From contig NZ_JAUSSZ010000002.1 of NCBI RefSeq assembly GCF_030812595.1, positions 62,001 through 126,000 on the forward strand: a DNA stretch of 64,000 bases. Direction: 5' to 3'. Positions 32,544-41,212 of this stretch are shown here, piece after piece (within the stretch, counting starts at the first letter, position 1; each line of letters starts with the position of its first letter). This stretch comes from Arthrobacter bambusae (GTDB lineage Bacteria; Actinomycetota; Actinomycetes; Actinomycetales; Micrococcaceae). The notes beneath the pieces are model-generated. The model had not been told where the DNA came from. It worked only from the letters and a program-made list of their open reading frames with translations, and ran no database searches. Made by a program: the position numbers and the translations under genes.

Positions 32544-33386
32544 TCAGGCTTGGGTGCCCAGCCTGCGGGAAATTTCCCGGGCGCACCTGGTCACTTCCGG
32601 AATCCACTCGCGGGCGACGTCCTCAATGCGGACCGCCCGTTCCTCGGCGGTCTCGCCGTCCTTGGCTCGGTGCCGGGTGCCCCCGCCAGGGAACGCCCGG
32701 TTCGACACCGTCAGGGTCACGCTGGCCACCGGGTATCGCTGCCTGTCCAGGACCGCGACGGCCACAGAGGAAAATCCCTCCGTGACCTCGTCTTGCTCCC
32801 AGGCGTATCCCAGCGACCGTGCCCGTGCCAAGAGATCCTGCAACGCAGGCAAGGATTGCGGGCCTTTGCTGTGGCGCTCCGCGAAGGCCTCCGGCCCCGG
32901 GAAAAGCGCAGCCACCTGGGCCGGGTCCATCTGGGCCATCATCGCCCTGCCGCTGGCCGTCAAGTGGGCCGGAAGCCGGACCCCGGTGTCGGTGACAAGG
33001 GGGCTCTGCCGCGGCGCCCGCTCCTCGATCACATAAACGACGTCGCGCCCGTGCATGACGGCAAGGTGGGCAGTCCGGCGCGTCCGTGCAACGAGCCGGG
33101 ACAAGGGGAACCTGGCAATCCGCTGGATCGGAGCTTGCCGCGAATACCCTGTGCCCAACTCATGGGCGGTCACTCCCAGGGCATACTTGCGCTCCTCGGG
33201 AAGATGGACCAAAAAGCCGTCATCGATCAGGGACGTAATGAGCTGATATGTGGTGGACCGAGGCAAGCCGACGTCCCGCGCAATGATGGACGCGCTGACC
33301 GGGCCCGCTTGGCTGGCGACGTATCTGAGGACCGCCAATACCTGGGCCGCGGCCGGGGCCTTGGGCCGCACGGATTGACTGTACAT
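32544..33386 (-). CDS. IclR family transcriptional regulator
   Basis: 280 residues. N-terminal winged helix: AAQVLAVLRYVASQAGPVSASIIARDVGLPRSTTYQLITSLIDDGFL. C-terminal effector domain: AHLAVMHGRDVVYVIEER, LPAHLTASGRAMMA, and FSSVAVAVLDRQRYPVASVTLTVSN. A 16-bp dyad upstream is also found before the NCS1 permease copy 2, pointing to control of that permease and of itself. The start is set by AGGAG close to the ATG; the short spacing is unusual. Confidence 0.88.
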   Translation of the reverse strand: MYSQSVRPKAPAAAQVLAVLRYVASQAGPVSASIIARDVGLPRSTTYQLITSLIDDGFLVHLPEERKYALGVTAHELGTGYSRQAPIQRIARFPLSRLVARTRRTAHLAVMHGRDVVYVIEERAPRQSPLVTDTGVRLPAHLTASGRAMMAQMDPAQVAALFPGPEAFAERHSKGPQSLPALQDLLARARSLGYAWEQDEVTEGFSSVAVAVLDRQRYPVASVTLTVSNRAFPGGGTRHRAKDGETAEERAVRIEDVAREWIPEVTRCAREISRRLGTQA

Positions 33387-33409
33387 TCTCCTAGAATACG
33401 CCCCGGATT

Positions 33410-33425
33410 GTCCGGTATCCCGGAC
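33410..33425. promoter_or_regulatory. Candidate IclR autoregulatory operator
   Basis: GTCCGGTATCCCGGAC: arms GTCCGG/CCGGAC around TATC, 24 bases upstream of the IclR start. Near-identical (inverted) to 30930-30945. Confidence 0.5.
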
Positions 33426-33453
33426 GTTGTGAGACCGTCGAATGCCCTCCGCC

Positions 33454-34350
33454 CTAAGGCAGCCCCTCTAACCTGGCCCGGGCTGTATCGGCGGTCCGGC
33501 GTTCCTTTCCAGCTAGCCGGACTGCCAGTTTGCGGTTCCGTTCGGCCCTGGCAATTGCCCACTCCGTCTCGGCAAGTTCTTGCTGCAACCCGGCCAGCTT
33601 GTCCTTGGCAGCTTTGACCTCGACGGCGAGTCGCTCGCTCCGGCGCACTGCCTCCGACTTCTCACGCTCGGCCTGGGCAAGTTCCAGGTCAGCCTTGTCC
33701 GCATTGCGCTCTGCTTCCGCGAGTGCGGCTTGGGCCTTCTCTCGTTGGCGCTCCGAGTCGGCGCGTTCGCGCTTCGCCTCTGCCCGCCCGCGCCGCTGCC
33801 CGCCGTCGTCGGGCTCTTCTTTGCCGACCTCCACAACGGGAAGTGCGCCCGCGATCGCCACCGCGCCCGACAGATCGACTGGCTCCAATCCGTTCGTGGC
33901 GAGGGAACGGACCAACTGCCCGCTGCGCAGCGCCGTGGCAGCGGCGGGATCGGTCATGGCGGCCCTCAGCGTGGCCTCGATCTCCATCGCGGCGGCGCCA
34001 CTGACCTTGACGCCCAAGCCTTCCGCCACTGCCCGGGCCTGCTCGACGGCGGCGCCCAGGACGCGCGGGCGCTGTTGGCCGAGCGTGCGCAGGCGGTCGT
34101 GATCCTGCTGCTCCTGAGCCCTCCCGAGTGACGCCCCAAGCTCCACGACGCCCGCGAATTCCTTGGTTCCATGGCGGACAAGCATGTTGACCGCCCATGC
34201 CGCCGTCGAAGGCTTGGGCAACCGGGCGATCTGTTTCGCCAGTTCGGGGTCCCCTGCGGATTTGGCTTCCTTGGCTCGCGCAGTGCGGGCTGCCGTGAAG
34301 GCCGAGGGAACCAGTGTGTAGAGTTCGACGGCGATCGCGGCCAGTTCCAT
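33454..34350 (-). CDS. Hypothetical coiled-coil protein
   Basis: 298 residues from the ATG at 34350, 20 bases after the alpha/beta-hydrolase stop. An 84-codon upstream extension runs through the hydrolase gene in another frame and is rejected. The N-terminal half is globular helical (ELYTLVPSAFTAARTARAKEAKSAGDPELAKQIARLPKPSTAAWAVNMLVRH). Residues about 175-290 are a highly charged coiled coil (RGRAEAKRERADSERQREKAQAALAEAERNADKAD...). I recognise no named family. It is probably co-transcribed with the hydrolase. Confidence 0.72.
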   Translation of the reverse strand: MELAAIAVELYTLVPSAFTAARTARAKEAKSAGDPELAKQIARLPKPSTAAWAVNMLVRHGTKEFAGVVELGASLGRAQEQQDHDRLRTLGQQRPRVLGAAVEQARAVAEGLGVKVSGAAAMEIEATLRAAMTDPAAATALRSGQLVRSLATNGLEPVDLSGAVAIAGALPVVEVGKEEPDDGGQRRGRAEAKRERADSERQREKAQAALAEAERNADKADLELAQAEREKSEAVRRSERLAVEVKAAKDKLAGLQQELAETEWAIARAERNRKLAVRLAGKERRTADTARARLEGLP

Positions 34351-34369
34351 CGTGGAAGCGGGTGCCGTC

Positions 34370-35155
34370 TTACTCGGCCAGGAACTCAGCGAGCGCGTCG
34401 GCCATGACCCCGGGTTCCCAGCCGTGGTTGGCGCCCGGAATGGTGGCTTTGCGGGCACTCGGGATGTTGGCCACGATGGAGTCTGCCGCTTTAGGCATGA
34501 TCGGAATGGTTTGTTCGCCGACGATCGCGAGGGTGGGCTGGGTGATGCCGGACCATAGTTCTGCCCGTGGCGCGGACTGGGTCCAGGCGAGCGATTCGGC
34601 ATCGGCGGAAAGGCTGGGGCCCAACTCGAGCATGATGGGCCAGGCCGGGCTGTTCTTGGCGCCGGCCAACCACTCCGGCGGCATGTCCTTCATGTAGTAC
34701 TCAATGGTGGCGGCCTTGTCGCCGGATGCGATCCGCTCCTGGAGCCCGGCGAAGAATTCGGCGCCGCCGCTGCCGAGCTCATCGCTCAGGGGAGTCTCCC
34801 AGAGCGCGAGCTTCGTGACGGGGAGGCCTGCTGCCGCGGCGGCCAGGGAAATCGAGCCACCGGAAGAGCTCCCGAACAGCGCAGCTTGGCCGCCCGCGAT
34901 ATCGATGAGCGCGGCGAGGTCGTCGATGTTGTCCTGCAGGGTGAGTGACGTAGCTTCCGCGCTTTCTCCACGGCCGCGCCGGTCGTAGTTGACCACCGTG
35001 AACCCTTTGGTCGACAAGAGCTTGGCCATTTCCACCGTGTTGGCGTCGAAGCCCCTGAATTGCATCGCACCGCCGACCAGGATCACGGCAGGTCCCTCGC
35101 CGTATTGGTCATACCCGATGCGGGTACCGTCTTTCGAGATCGCAAATTCGGACAT
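34370..35155 (-). CDS. Alpha/beta hydrolase
   Basis: 261 residues. Fold markers: GEGPAVILVGGAMQFRG oxyanion region, VVNYDRRGRGES, nucleophile Ser in FGSSSGGSISL, TLAIVGEQTIP strand and the catalytic His in GANHGWEP. No signal peptide, so cytoplasmic. Substrate is unknown; related small hydrolases are esterases or haloperoxidase-like enzymes. It is divergent from the PAP2 operon. Confidence 0.86.
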   Translation of the reverse strand: MSEFAISKDGTRIGYDQYGEGPAVILVGGAMQFRGFDANTVEMAKLLSTKGFTVVNYDRRGRGESAEATSLTLQDNIDDLAALIDIAGGQAALFGSSSGGSISLAAAAAGLPVTKLALWETPLSDELGSGGAEFFAGLQERIASGDKAATIEYYMKDMPPEWLAGAKNSPAWPIMLELGPSLSADAESLAWTQSAPRAELWSGITQPTLAIVGEQTIPIMPKAADSIVANIPSARKATIPGANHGWEPGVMADALAEFLAE

Positions 35156-35244
35156 CCCAGATCCTTCGATGTGGCGGACAGTAGGTTCCTAAACTCTGGT
35201 GCCCAACCACTTATGGGGTCAAGGGGAAACGCGCTGGCCAGGAG

Positions 35245-35262
35245 TTCTTAAGAGCTTCTTAA
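35245..35262 (+). promoter_or_regulatory. Direct repeat typical of an OmpR-family response regulator
   Basis: TTCTTAA at 35245 and again at 35256, exactly 11 bp apart, 64 bases before the PAP2 gene. Head-to-tail 7-bp boxes at one helical turn are the usual binding mode of OmpR/PhoB regulators, and such a regulator is encoded two genes downstream of PAP2. Confidence 0.55.
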
Positions 35263-35325
35263 ACGCCGCGCGCGAAAGTGGAAGCAGGCCGCACAACGGC
35301 CGTCGCCCCCGAACCGGAGAGTCCC

Positions 35326-36108
35326 ATGCCATCAGATGCCCAGCAGAACGCTTCCACGGAAGGCCGCACTTTCGCCGCCGTCCGTAACGATGTGCCGTTG
35401 CTTCCGCAGCCCAGGTTCTGGCTTCTGTGGGGGATTGCCCTCGCCGCCGTAGTCCTTGCCATCAGCTTCAGCGTGCAATCGGTAGCGGGCCTGACCACCA
35501 ACGAGTTCGGTGTCGACCAGGAACTCAGCCGTCATCATGTGGGCGCGCTGACCACCGTGGCCATGGCTCTGAACTTCCTCTTCGCTCCCGTAGCGGGAGT
35601 CTGCCTTGTGCTTCTGATCGGCTTGTATCTTTTCCTGGTTCGCAAGTCCGTTATCCGGGCAGTCATGTTTGTGCTCTTCGCATGCTCAGGCTGGGTTGCC
35701 AGCGAGGCATTCAAACTCATCGTTGCCCGGCACCGGCCCAACCCTGCGCTTCTTTTCGACCCCTTGGCCCCCGAAACGGGTTCCAATAGCTTCCCCAGCG
35801 GCCACACTGCCTTCGCCGTTGCGCTCGCCTTCGCCTTGTACTTCCTGGTCCGGGGCACCCGGTGGGGCGTCATCACCGCTTGGGCCGGCGCGGTCCTGGC
35901 CGTGGTGGTGGCCTGGTCCCGCCTCTACATCGGAGTCCATTACCCCAGCGACGTCGTGGCTTCATTCCTGGCCACCAGCGCCGCAGTGATCGTCTTGGCC
36001 GGGCTCTGGAACCGTTACGCACCGCGAGTCATCGGGCGGCTACCGTTCGGCGTTGCCCCGGAAGCCTCCGCCTCTGAAGCTGCCGCTAGCCAAGCACACG
36101 GATCCTGA
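35326..36108 (+). CDS. PAP2-family membrane phosphatase
   Basis: 260 residues; the ATG with GGAGAG upstream was chosen over a leader extension. Six membrane segments. The three lipid-phosphatase motifs are intact: KLIVARHRP, FPSGHTAF and SRLYIGVHYPSD. The family dephosphorylates lipid phosphates such as undecaprenyl pyrophosphate at the outer face of the membrane. It is first in the PAP2-DedA-response regulator-kinase operon, ten bases before the DedA start. Confidence 0.92.
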   Translation: MPSDAQQNASTEGRTFAAVRNDVPLLPQPRFWLLWGIALAAVVLAISFSVQSVAGLTTNEFGVDQELSRHHVGALTTVAMALNFLFAPVAGVCLVLLIGLYLFLVRKSVIRAVMFVLFACSGWVASEAFKLIVARHRPNPALLFDPLAPETGSNSFPSGHTAFAVALAFALYFLVRGTRWGVITAWAGAVLAVVVAWSRLYIGVHYPSDVVASFLATSAAVIVLAGLWNRYAPRVIGRLPFGVAPEASASEAAASQAHGS

Positions 36109-36118
36109 GGAGGACCCC

Positions 36119-36769
36119 ATGCACGTACTTTCCGCCATACCCGCTTTCCTTGATCCCACCACCCTGCTTCAGGGCACGGGACCCGCGGCGCTGGGCGTAG
36201 TGGCGCTGATCGTCTTCATCGAATCCGGTCTTCTCTTCCCGTTCCTGCCCGGTGACTCTTTGCTGTTCACGACCGGCCTGCTGCACCAGCAACTTCAGCT
36301 CGAACTGCCGGTGCTGATCGGCGTCGTCTCAGCCGCTGCCATCGCCGGAGACCAGATCGGCTACATGCTCGGGCGCAAGTTCGGACGCCGCTGGTTCAAG
36401 GATGATGCCCGGGTCCTGAAGACGGCACACCTGGAGAAAGCCGAAGAGTTCTTCAAGCGCCGCGGAGGTCCCGCGATCGTCTTGGCCCGTTTCGTCCCCA
36501 TTGTGCGGACATTTGCACCGTTGAGCGCAGGCATCGCCCGCTACAACTACAAGTCCTTCACGCTGTGGAACATCGCCGGTGCCGTCATTTGGGCAACGTC
36601 CGTGACACTCCTGGGCTCCTGGCTGGGACACTACGAGTTCGTGGCCAAGAACATCGACGCCATCGCAGTCATCATGGTTTTGATCTCCGTCCTGCCGTGG
36701 GGAGTCGAGTTCCTCAAAAAGCGGCGCAAGGTCAAGGTGGGCGCCGCGAACGGGCATGCCGAGGAGTAA
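36119..36769 (+). CDS. DedA family membrane protein
   Basis: 216 residues; ATG behind a strong GAGGAGG. The SNARE-associated/DedA motifs are clear: FIESGLLFPFLPGDSLLFTTGLL, GDQIGYMLGRKFGRRWF, and RFVPIVRTFAPLSAGI. DedA proteins are lipid-carrier translocases; some recycle undecaprenyl phosphate. Coupling to a PAP2 phosphatase fits a lipid-carrier recycling pair. A C-terminal basic tail (KKRRKVKV) follows the last helix. Confidence 0.93.
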   Translation: MHVLSAIPAFLDPTTLLQGTGPAALGVVALIVFIESGLLFPFLPGDSLLFTTGLLHQQLQLELPVLIGVVSAAAIAGDQIGYMLGRKFGRRWFKDDARVLKTAHLEKAEEFFKRRGGPAIVLARFVPIVRTFAPLSAGIARYNYKSFTLWNIAGAVIWATSVTLLGSWLGHYEFVAKNIDAIAVIMVLISVLPWGVEFLKKRRKVKVGAANGHAEE

Positions 36770-36796
36770 CCGGCGTTTCACGGAAGAATAGACAGC

Positions 36797-37471
36797 ATGA
36801 CAACAGCTGAGCGGCCGTCCCTCCTCCTGGTCGAAGACGACGCCGCACTGGGACCGCTCATCAGCGAGCTCCTGGAGCCGGACTTCGCCGTTCACTTGGC
36901 TGTCAATGGGAGCGACGGCCTCCACCTCGCCCTGACACGGAGTTGGGACGCGATGGTCATTGACCGGGGGCTGCCGGTCATGGACGGCATCGCCTTGATC
37001 AAGGCCGTTCGGGCCAAAGGGATTGCCACGCCGATCCTCATCCTGACCGCACTCGGTGCCACCGATGAGAAGATCCGGGGCCTCGACGCCGGGGCGAACG
37101 ACTACATGAGCAAGCCGTTCGACGCCATGGAGCTCGCCGCCCGCTTGCGGGCCCTTACGAGGACGTACGCCCTGCCGCCTCAGACCCTGGGAATCGGAGA
37201 TTGGGAGCTCGACGCCGGTGCCCGCTCCATGCGCTCCATGTACGGCTTGGTGGTCACCCTGACGGCGAAGGAAGCCGGGCTCCTGGAAATTTTGGCTGGC
37301 GAACCCGAACGTGTCTTCACCCGTGAAGACCTCATCAACGCGCTGTTCCACCCCACGGACCAGCCAGGCGTGATCGACACCTACGTCCACCACTTGCGCC
37401 GCAAGATTTCCAAAACGGTGATCCGGACGGTCCACGGCCTCGGATACCAGATCGGCGAGCCCCATGACTGA
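36797..37471 (+). CDS. OmpR-family response regulator
   Basis: 224 residues. Receiver domain with acidic pocket (VEDD), phospho-acceptor Asp56 (VIDRGLPVMDG), Thr84 and Lys106 (MSKPFD). The winged-helix output domain ends HHLRRKISKTVIRTVHGLGYQIG. It overlaps the kinase gene by eight bases. The 11-bp direct repeat upstream of the operon is its likely binding site. Confidence 0.95.
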   Translation: MTTAERPSLLLVEDDAALGPLISELLEPDFAVHLAVNGSDGLHLALTRSWDAMVIDRGLPVMDGIALIKAVRAKGIATPILILTALGATDEKIRGLDAGANDYMSKPFDAMELAARLRALTRTYALPPQTLGIGDWELDAGARSMRSMYGLVVTLTAKEAGLLEILAGEPERVFTREDLINALFHPTDQPGVIDTYVHHLRRKISKTVIRTVHGLGYQIGEPHD

Positions 37472-37514
37472 GAAAACGCCCATGACTGAGAAATCGCCCA
37501 TGACTGAGAAGCCG
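37461..37514. repeat. Three 18-bp tandem units at the kinase start
   Basis: CCCATGACTGAGAAAACG and two further units differing by one to three bases. Each unit contains an in-frame ATG, so the kinase N-terminus reads MTEKTPMTEKSPMTEKP and has three possible starts. Confidence 0.92.
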
Positions 37515-38501
37515 GACCAGGCCACTCTCCGCAGAGCGTCCCTCAAGATCGCATTGCGGATCAGTGCGGCGTGCGCGGTTTTGGTTCTTTGCCTGCTGGC
37601 GGCCGCCGCGATCTACCTCTTCAACCAGGCACAGCATCCAACGCTGCCTGGACCAGGCGAGACCAACTCCGCCTACGCGTACCTGGACACCAAGGACCTC
37701 CTGAAGGCCATGATCGTTGCCGGCATTGCGGGAATCCTTCTTGCGGGAGCCATCGGCTGGCTCAGCGCTCGGAGTGCAATCAGGCCACTGGGAGAAGCAT
37801 TGGCGTTGCAGCGGCGGTTCGTGCAGGACGCCAGCCACGAATTGCGCACACCTTTGGCCATCCTGGATGCACGTGTCCAGCTGGCACAACGCGATACCCC
37901 CGCAGACTCGAAAACCGGCGAGGCACTCGCCCGGATCCGCAATGACACTGCCACGCTCACGGGCATCGTCAACGAATTGCTTGTGGCAGCCACCGGTTCG
38001 CCCCCGGATGCCGCAGCAGTGCCAAGCGATCTCGCCAAGGTGGCTGGCGCCGTCGTCGAGAGCTTGCAACAGCTCGCGGCCGAGAAAAACGTCCGCATCA
38101 CCCTGACGGAAAAGGACCGCCCCTTCGCGCTCATCGACGGCAACGGCTTCCGCCGCGCCCTCCTCGCCCTGGCCGACAACGCGCTGGCACACACCCCCGC
38201 CGGCGGCCAAGTGCAGATCACGACCGCGGTGCTCGGCAGCCGCGCGGTAGTCACCGTCTCGGATTCCGGGGCCGGAATCAGGGGAGTGGACCAGACCCGG
38301 ATTTTCGACCGCTTCGTGCGGACCCACAGTCCGGAAGGCGCGCCGGGCCAACGCAGCTTCGGGATCGGCTTGGCGCTGGTCCGTGAAATCATCACCGGAG
38401 CCCGGGGCACTGTGGAGGTCGAGCGCAGCGGGCCGCGGGGAACGGTCATGAAGATCACGCTGCCACTTGCCCCGAAGGATGCGGGGCCGGGCTCGGCGTA
38501 G
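37464..38501 (+). CDS. Sensor histidine kinase
   Basis: 345 residues. Two membrane helices (about 35-58 and 86-108) flank a short external loop of about 27 residues. H-box with the phospho-acceptor His in FVQDASHELRTPLAILDAR, N-box FRRALLALADNALAHTP, G1 VSDSGAGI, G2 GIGLALVREI. The small sensor loop suggests it reads membrane or envelope state rather than a large ligand. Cognate regulator is the overlapping upstream gene. The N-terminus carries the triple MTEK repeat. Confidence 0.94.
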   Translation: MTEKTPMTEKSPMTEKPDQATLRRASLKIALRISAACAVLVLCLLAAAAIYLFNQAQHPTLPGPGETNSAYAYLDTKDLLKAMIVAGIAGILLAGAIGWLSARSAIRPLGEALALQRRFVQDASHELRTPLAILDARVQLAQRDTPADSKTGEALARIRNDTATLTGIVNELLVAATGSPPDAAAVPSDLAKVAGAVVESLQQLAAEKNVRITLTEKDRPFALIDGNGFRRALLALADNALAHTPAGGQVQITTAVLGSRAVVTVSDSGAGIRGVDQTRIFDRFVRTHSPEGAPGQRSFGIGLALVREIITGARGTVEVERSGPRGTVMKITLPLAPKDAGPGSA

Positions 38502-38506
38502 CTTTC

Positions 38507-40078
38507 TTAGACGGCCTGGAGTTCCGTGAGATGGGCGTATTTCAACGCCTTGGCTTGGTGCCTGAGCTTTCGTCGTCGACGCCCGGAATACGGTGCCACG
38601 GTATCGGGCGGGTGTGTGGCCGGTGGCTCGGCGACTGGCGGATTACTGCCGGGTAGGGGTGGGGCTGTGGAGCGGTAGGTGTGTCCGGTGGGGGTGCGGA
38701 TTTCGAGGACATGCCGTGTCCCGTGCCGCGTTGTTGACCCGGTTTGCGCTGTCCAGCCGGGGAGTTCTTTGGTGTGGTTGCAGGCTTCGCACAGGCCTGC
38801 CCCGTTGTCCAGGCTGGTGGTGCCGCCTTGGTGCCAAGGGATGATGTGGTCGTAGTGCCTGATGGGCGCGTCGCAGTACGGGGTGCGGCAGGTATCGTCG
38901 CGGGCCTGGATGAAGCGCCGCATCCCGGGTGGGAAGAACCGCGCCCTTGAGTCCGCGGCGAGGAGTTCCCCGGTTCCGGGGGCGGTGAAGAGGCGCCGGA
39001 GCCAGATCGTGAAGGCCTGGTCTTCACCGGGCTCTGTCCGTCCGGGCCGGCCGGGTTCTGTCTGGCGGGGCTCGGGCTGGCCGGGGTCGGCGGGCCTGTT
39101 TCCGGCCAGGAGGTTCCTGGCCCAGCCTGCGGGGACGGTGCCGTACCCGGTAAGCCGGGCCGGTTCGCTGTCTGCCTGGATGAGGGTGCGGTCGGTCATG
39201 ACGAGTTGGACCTCGACCCCGGTGATTCCTGCCGGGGTGCCGGTGATGCGTTCGACCAGGGCATCGGCCATGACCTGGCCCCGGGACCGGGAGTCCCCGG
39301 TGGTGGCGCGGAGGGTGTCGGCGTGCCGGGACAGGGCTGCGTGCACCGCCACCCCCTGGGCGACGGGAAGCAGGGCGGTCAGGTAGGTCATGGTGTCCGG
39401 TGCCGGGCGCAGGCTCACGCACCGCTCCGTCGCCGCACGGGCTGCCCGCTCCGCGACCGAGCGCGGGTCCCGCCGATAGGCCGCGGTCCTGGCCGCGGCG
39501 GTGATGGTTTTGTCCCCGGCGCCGTCGAAGGTTCCGGTGTCGGGGGCGAGTTCTTCATCCACCGCGCACCGGTCTTCGGCGGACAGGCAGGCTGTTTCCT
39601 TCACCAGCAGCGTCGCGCGCCACTCGTTGAACCGCCCCGCATCCAAGGCCGCGAGGGTGCGGGGCATCTCCGTCACCAGCGCCTTCGCGAGTCCGAGTAG
39701 CCTCGATCCGCGGGACGGGGATTCCCGCCGTGCCAAGGCGATCTGCGCCGCCACCCCGCGGCCGCGCTCTTCCGCCGGGACACCCAGATCAGCCTGGGCC
39801 CGGCGCTGGAGCGCATCGAATGCCACCGCGATCCTCGCCTGCGCAGCCGCGGCCGCGGACTTCAAATCCTCCAAGCCCCTCAACTGGTCGATCAGCTCGG
39901 CACCCGATTCAGCACCCGCGAGCTGACCCGTGCCGCCGTCTTCACCGCCGTCGATGGTTGGCCGGATCGCTTTCACGGCGGCAATGAGCTCTTGCACACG
40001 GACGGTCCGGATTCCTAGGCCAGGGCCGCTTGATGGCGCGCCTGTCCCGATCCGCTCGGTTGCCTGAATGCCGTCCAT
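38507..40078 (-). CDS. DUF222 / HNH endonuclease-domain protein (13E12 type)
   Basis: 523 residues. A long N-terminal DUF222 region ([35 protein letters not shown] ... [28 protein letters not shown]) precedes a proline-rich linker and a C-terminal HNH motif ([39 protein letters not shown]). These genes are multi-copy in many actinobacteria and are often repeat-associated; function is unproven. It is convergent with the kinase (five-base gap). A hairpin with a T run lies upstream on the same strand. Confidence 0.9.
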   Translation of the reverse strand: MDGIQATERIGTGAPSSGPGLGIRTVRVQELIAAVKAIRPTIDGGEDGGTGQLAGAESGAELIDQLRGLEDLKSAAAAAQARIAVAFDALQRRAQADLGVPAEERGRGVAAQIALARRESPSRGSRLLGLAKALVTEMPRTLAALDAGRFNEWRATLLVKETACLSAEDRCAVDEELAPDTGTFDGAGDKTITAAARTAAYRRDPRSVAERAARAATERCVSLRPAPDTMTYLTALLPVAQGVAVHAALSRHADTLRATTGDSRSRGQVMADALVERITGTPAGITGVEVQLVMTDRTLIQADSEPARLTGYGTVPAGWARNLLAGNRPADPGQPEPRQTEPGRPGRTEPGEDQAFTIWLRRLFTAPGTGELLAADSRARFFPPGMRRFIQARDDTCRTPYCDAPIRHYDHIIPWHQGGTTSLDNGAGLCEACNHTKELPGWTAQTGSTTRHGTRHVLEIRTPTGHTYRSTAPPLPGSNPPVAEPPATHPPDTVAPYSGRRRRKLRHQAKALKYAHLTELQAV

Positions 40079-40133
40079 AAGGAAACTCTCTCAGGAGGCA
40101 CTGACAAAATAAGCCCGAAGAACCCACACCCGC

Positions 40134-40166
40134 GAAAAAAACCGTAGGACTTTTATAGGGTCCTAC
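40134..40166 (-). terminator. Hairpin plus T tract upstream of the HNH gene
   Basis: On the minus strand GTAGGAC / GTCCTAC (7 bp, nine-base loop) is followed by GG and seven T. It would stop minus-strand transcripts entering from the decayed region, or act as an attenuator in the HNH leader. The loop also carries a TATAAA sequence. Confidence 0.55.
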
Positions 40167-40322
40167 AGGCAGCACGCGAGACGCGACATAGCAGGCAGTA
40201 CATTGATCTGACCGATCCGTGGGCACTCCGCTGTTGGGTGGGCGAATTACAGGCGACAACAACCAGATTGTGGGAAAAATAGGGCTCGTTCAGTACCTCC
40301 GCCCCGACATCAACGATGTTCC

Positions 40323-40535
40323 GTGGTGGACCCCGAAGCCCGCTTCCCGACAAAGCAGCGGGCCACAGTTCTCAGTTTCGACTCACTGATGGGAGCGAGC
40401 GGCGGAGTGGTGGTGCAGCCGCTGCTCGGCCGGGCTGCCGATGTGTACCGCCTCGTTGGCGATCAGCGGTGTCATCGAGGTGGTCGCAGTGCCGTTCCTT
40501 TTGACGAGTCAGAGGCAGCGCTCATCGGCTGATCA
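40323..40535 (+). pseudogene. Remnant of an MFS transporter C-terminus
   Basis: The frame at 40323 reads FPTKQRATVLSFDSLMGASG and VVVQPLLGRAADVY, which resembles the end of MFS drug transporters. Near 40445 the homology shifts to the frame beginning at 40441: SLAISGVIEVVAVPFLLTSQRQRSS, the last helix and tail. The 5' part of the gene is missing. The fragment is therefore truncated and frameshifted and cannot make a transporter. Confidence 0.7.
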
Positions 40536-40540
40536 GGTAA

Positions 40541-40993
40541 TTAGCACAGCCGGGCCACGACGCAGGATCCCATCGGACAGCGGTTGGCAGCGCACGCCGC
40601 CCGGGCTGCCGCCCCGCGACTCCAACTCAGGGCCGGGCCCGGCATGGCTCTCCTAGGCGAGCTGCAGCCTGCACCGTTGCTCAGAACAGCGGCGTCACCG
40701 AACAAAACGGCATCGCTTGTGCGGGACAGTAACCCCCAAGGAATTCCAACCCAAGCCTTGCGGCGTTGGAAATCAGCGAACGCTCCGATGCCCGTTCCAA
40801 CGAGGGCGATACCAGCAAGTATTGCCCACCATAGCGGCATACTTCCGGCAGCCGGTATGAATAGCAGGACGGCTACTAGCGTGAATAGAATCAGGGAAAT
40901 AGAAATGCTGCGAGTATTTTTAGGAGTCAAAACACGCTTCCTTGATCGAGGCGATGCCAAGACTCTCTCCAGCAGGACCACAGTCGGCGGCAA
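40541..40993 (-). CDS. Doubtful hypothetical membrane protein
   Basis: 150-codon open frame with two good hydrophobic helices in its middle (ISISLILFTLVAVLLFIPAAG and MPLWWAILAGIALVGTGIGAF) followed by DFQRRKAWVG. The last 55 codons are Ala/Arg/Cys-rich and look non-coding, suggesting a small membrane protein whose stop has been lost. No ribosome site and no recognised family. It lies in a decayed region next to an MFS fragment. Confidence 0.3.
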   Translation of the reverse strand: MPPTVVLLERVLASPRSRKRVLTPKNTRSISISLILFTLVAVLLFIPAAGSMPLWWAILAGIALVGTGIGAFADFQRRKAWVGIPWGLLSRTSDAVLFGDAAVLSNGAGCSSPRRAMPGPALSWSRGAAARAACAANRCPMGSCVVARLC

Positions 40994-41212
40994 CGACAGC
41001 TTGCCACTTCCTGTCCCACCCGGAAGCGGCGTTCCAGGCGCGGAAGAGAATTTCGAAGGTCCTTGGCACGGTCACCTTTCAGCGAGAGGCAGGCGCTTCA
41101 TAACCAAACTAGGCACACCAGACAAACTAGGGCAACGGTTATCAGTAAATAAGCCAAAAAATTTATTCAAATGTTTCCCAGTGGAATAATCGATTAGGTT
41201 CCCGTTATATGT

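Noticed and set aside
32543-32566. CAGGCT/AGCCTG hairpin as terminator of NCS1 permease copy 2
   Set aside because: It lies largely inside the IclR coding end and has no T run; possible but not supported enough to annotate.
34351-34602. 84-codon N-terminal extension of the coiled-coil protein
   Set aside because: It overlaps the alpha/beta-hydrolase gene in another frame and is Pro/Ser/Arg-rich, unlike the rest of the protein.
36329-38351. Minus-strand frames opposite DedA and the two-component genes
   Set aside because: Antisense to genes with complete catalytic motifs; no sign of coding constraint.
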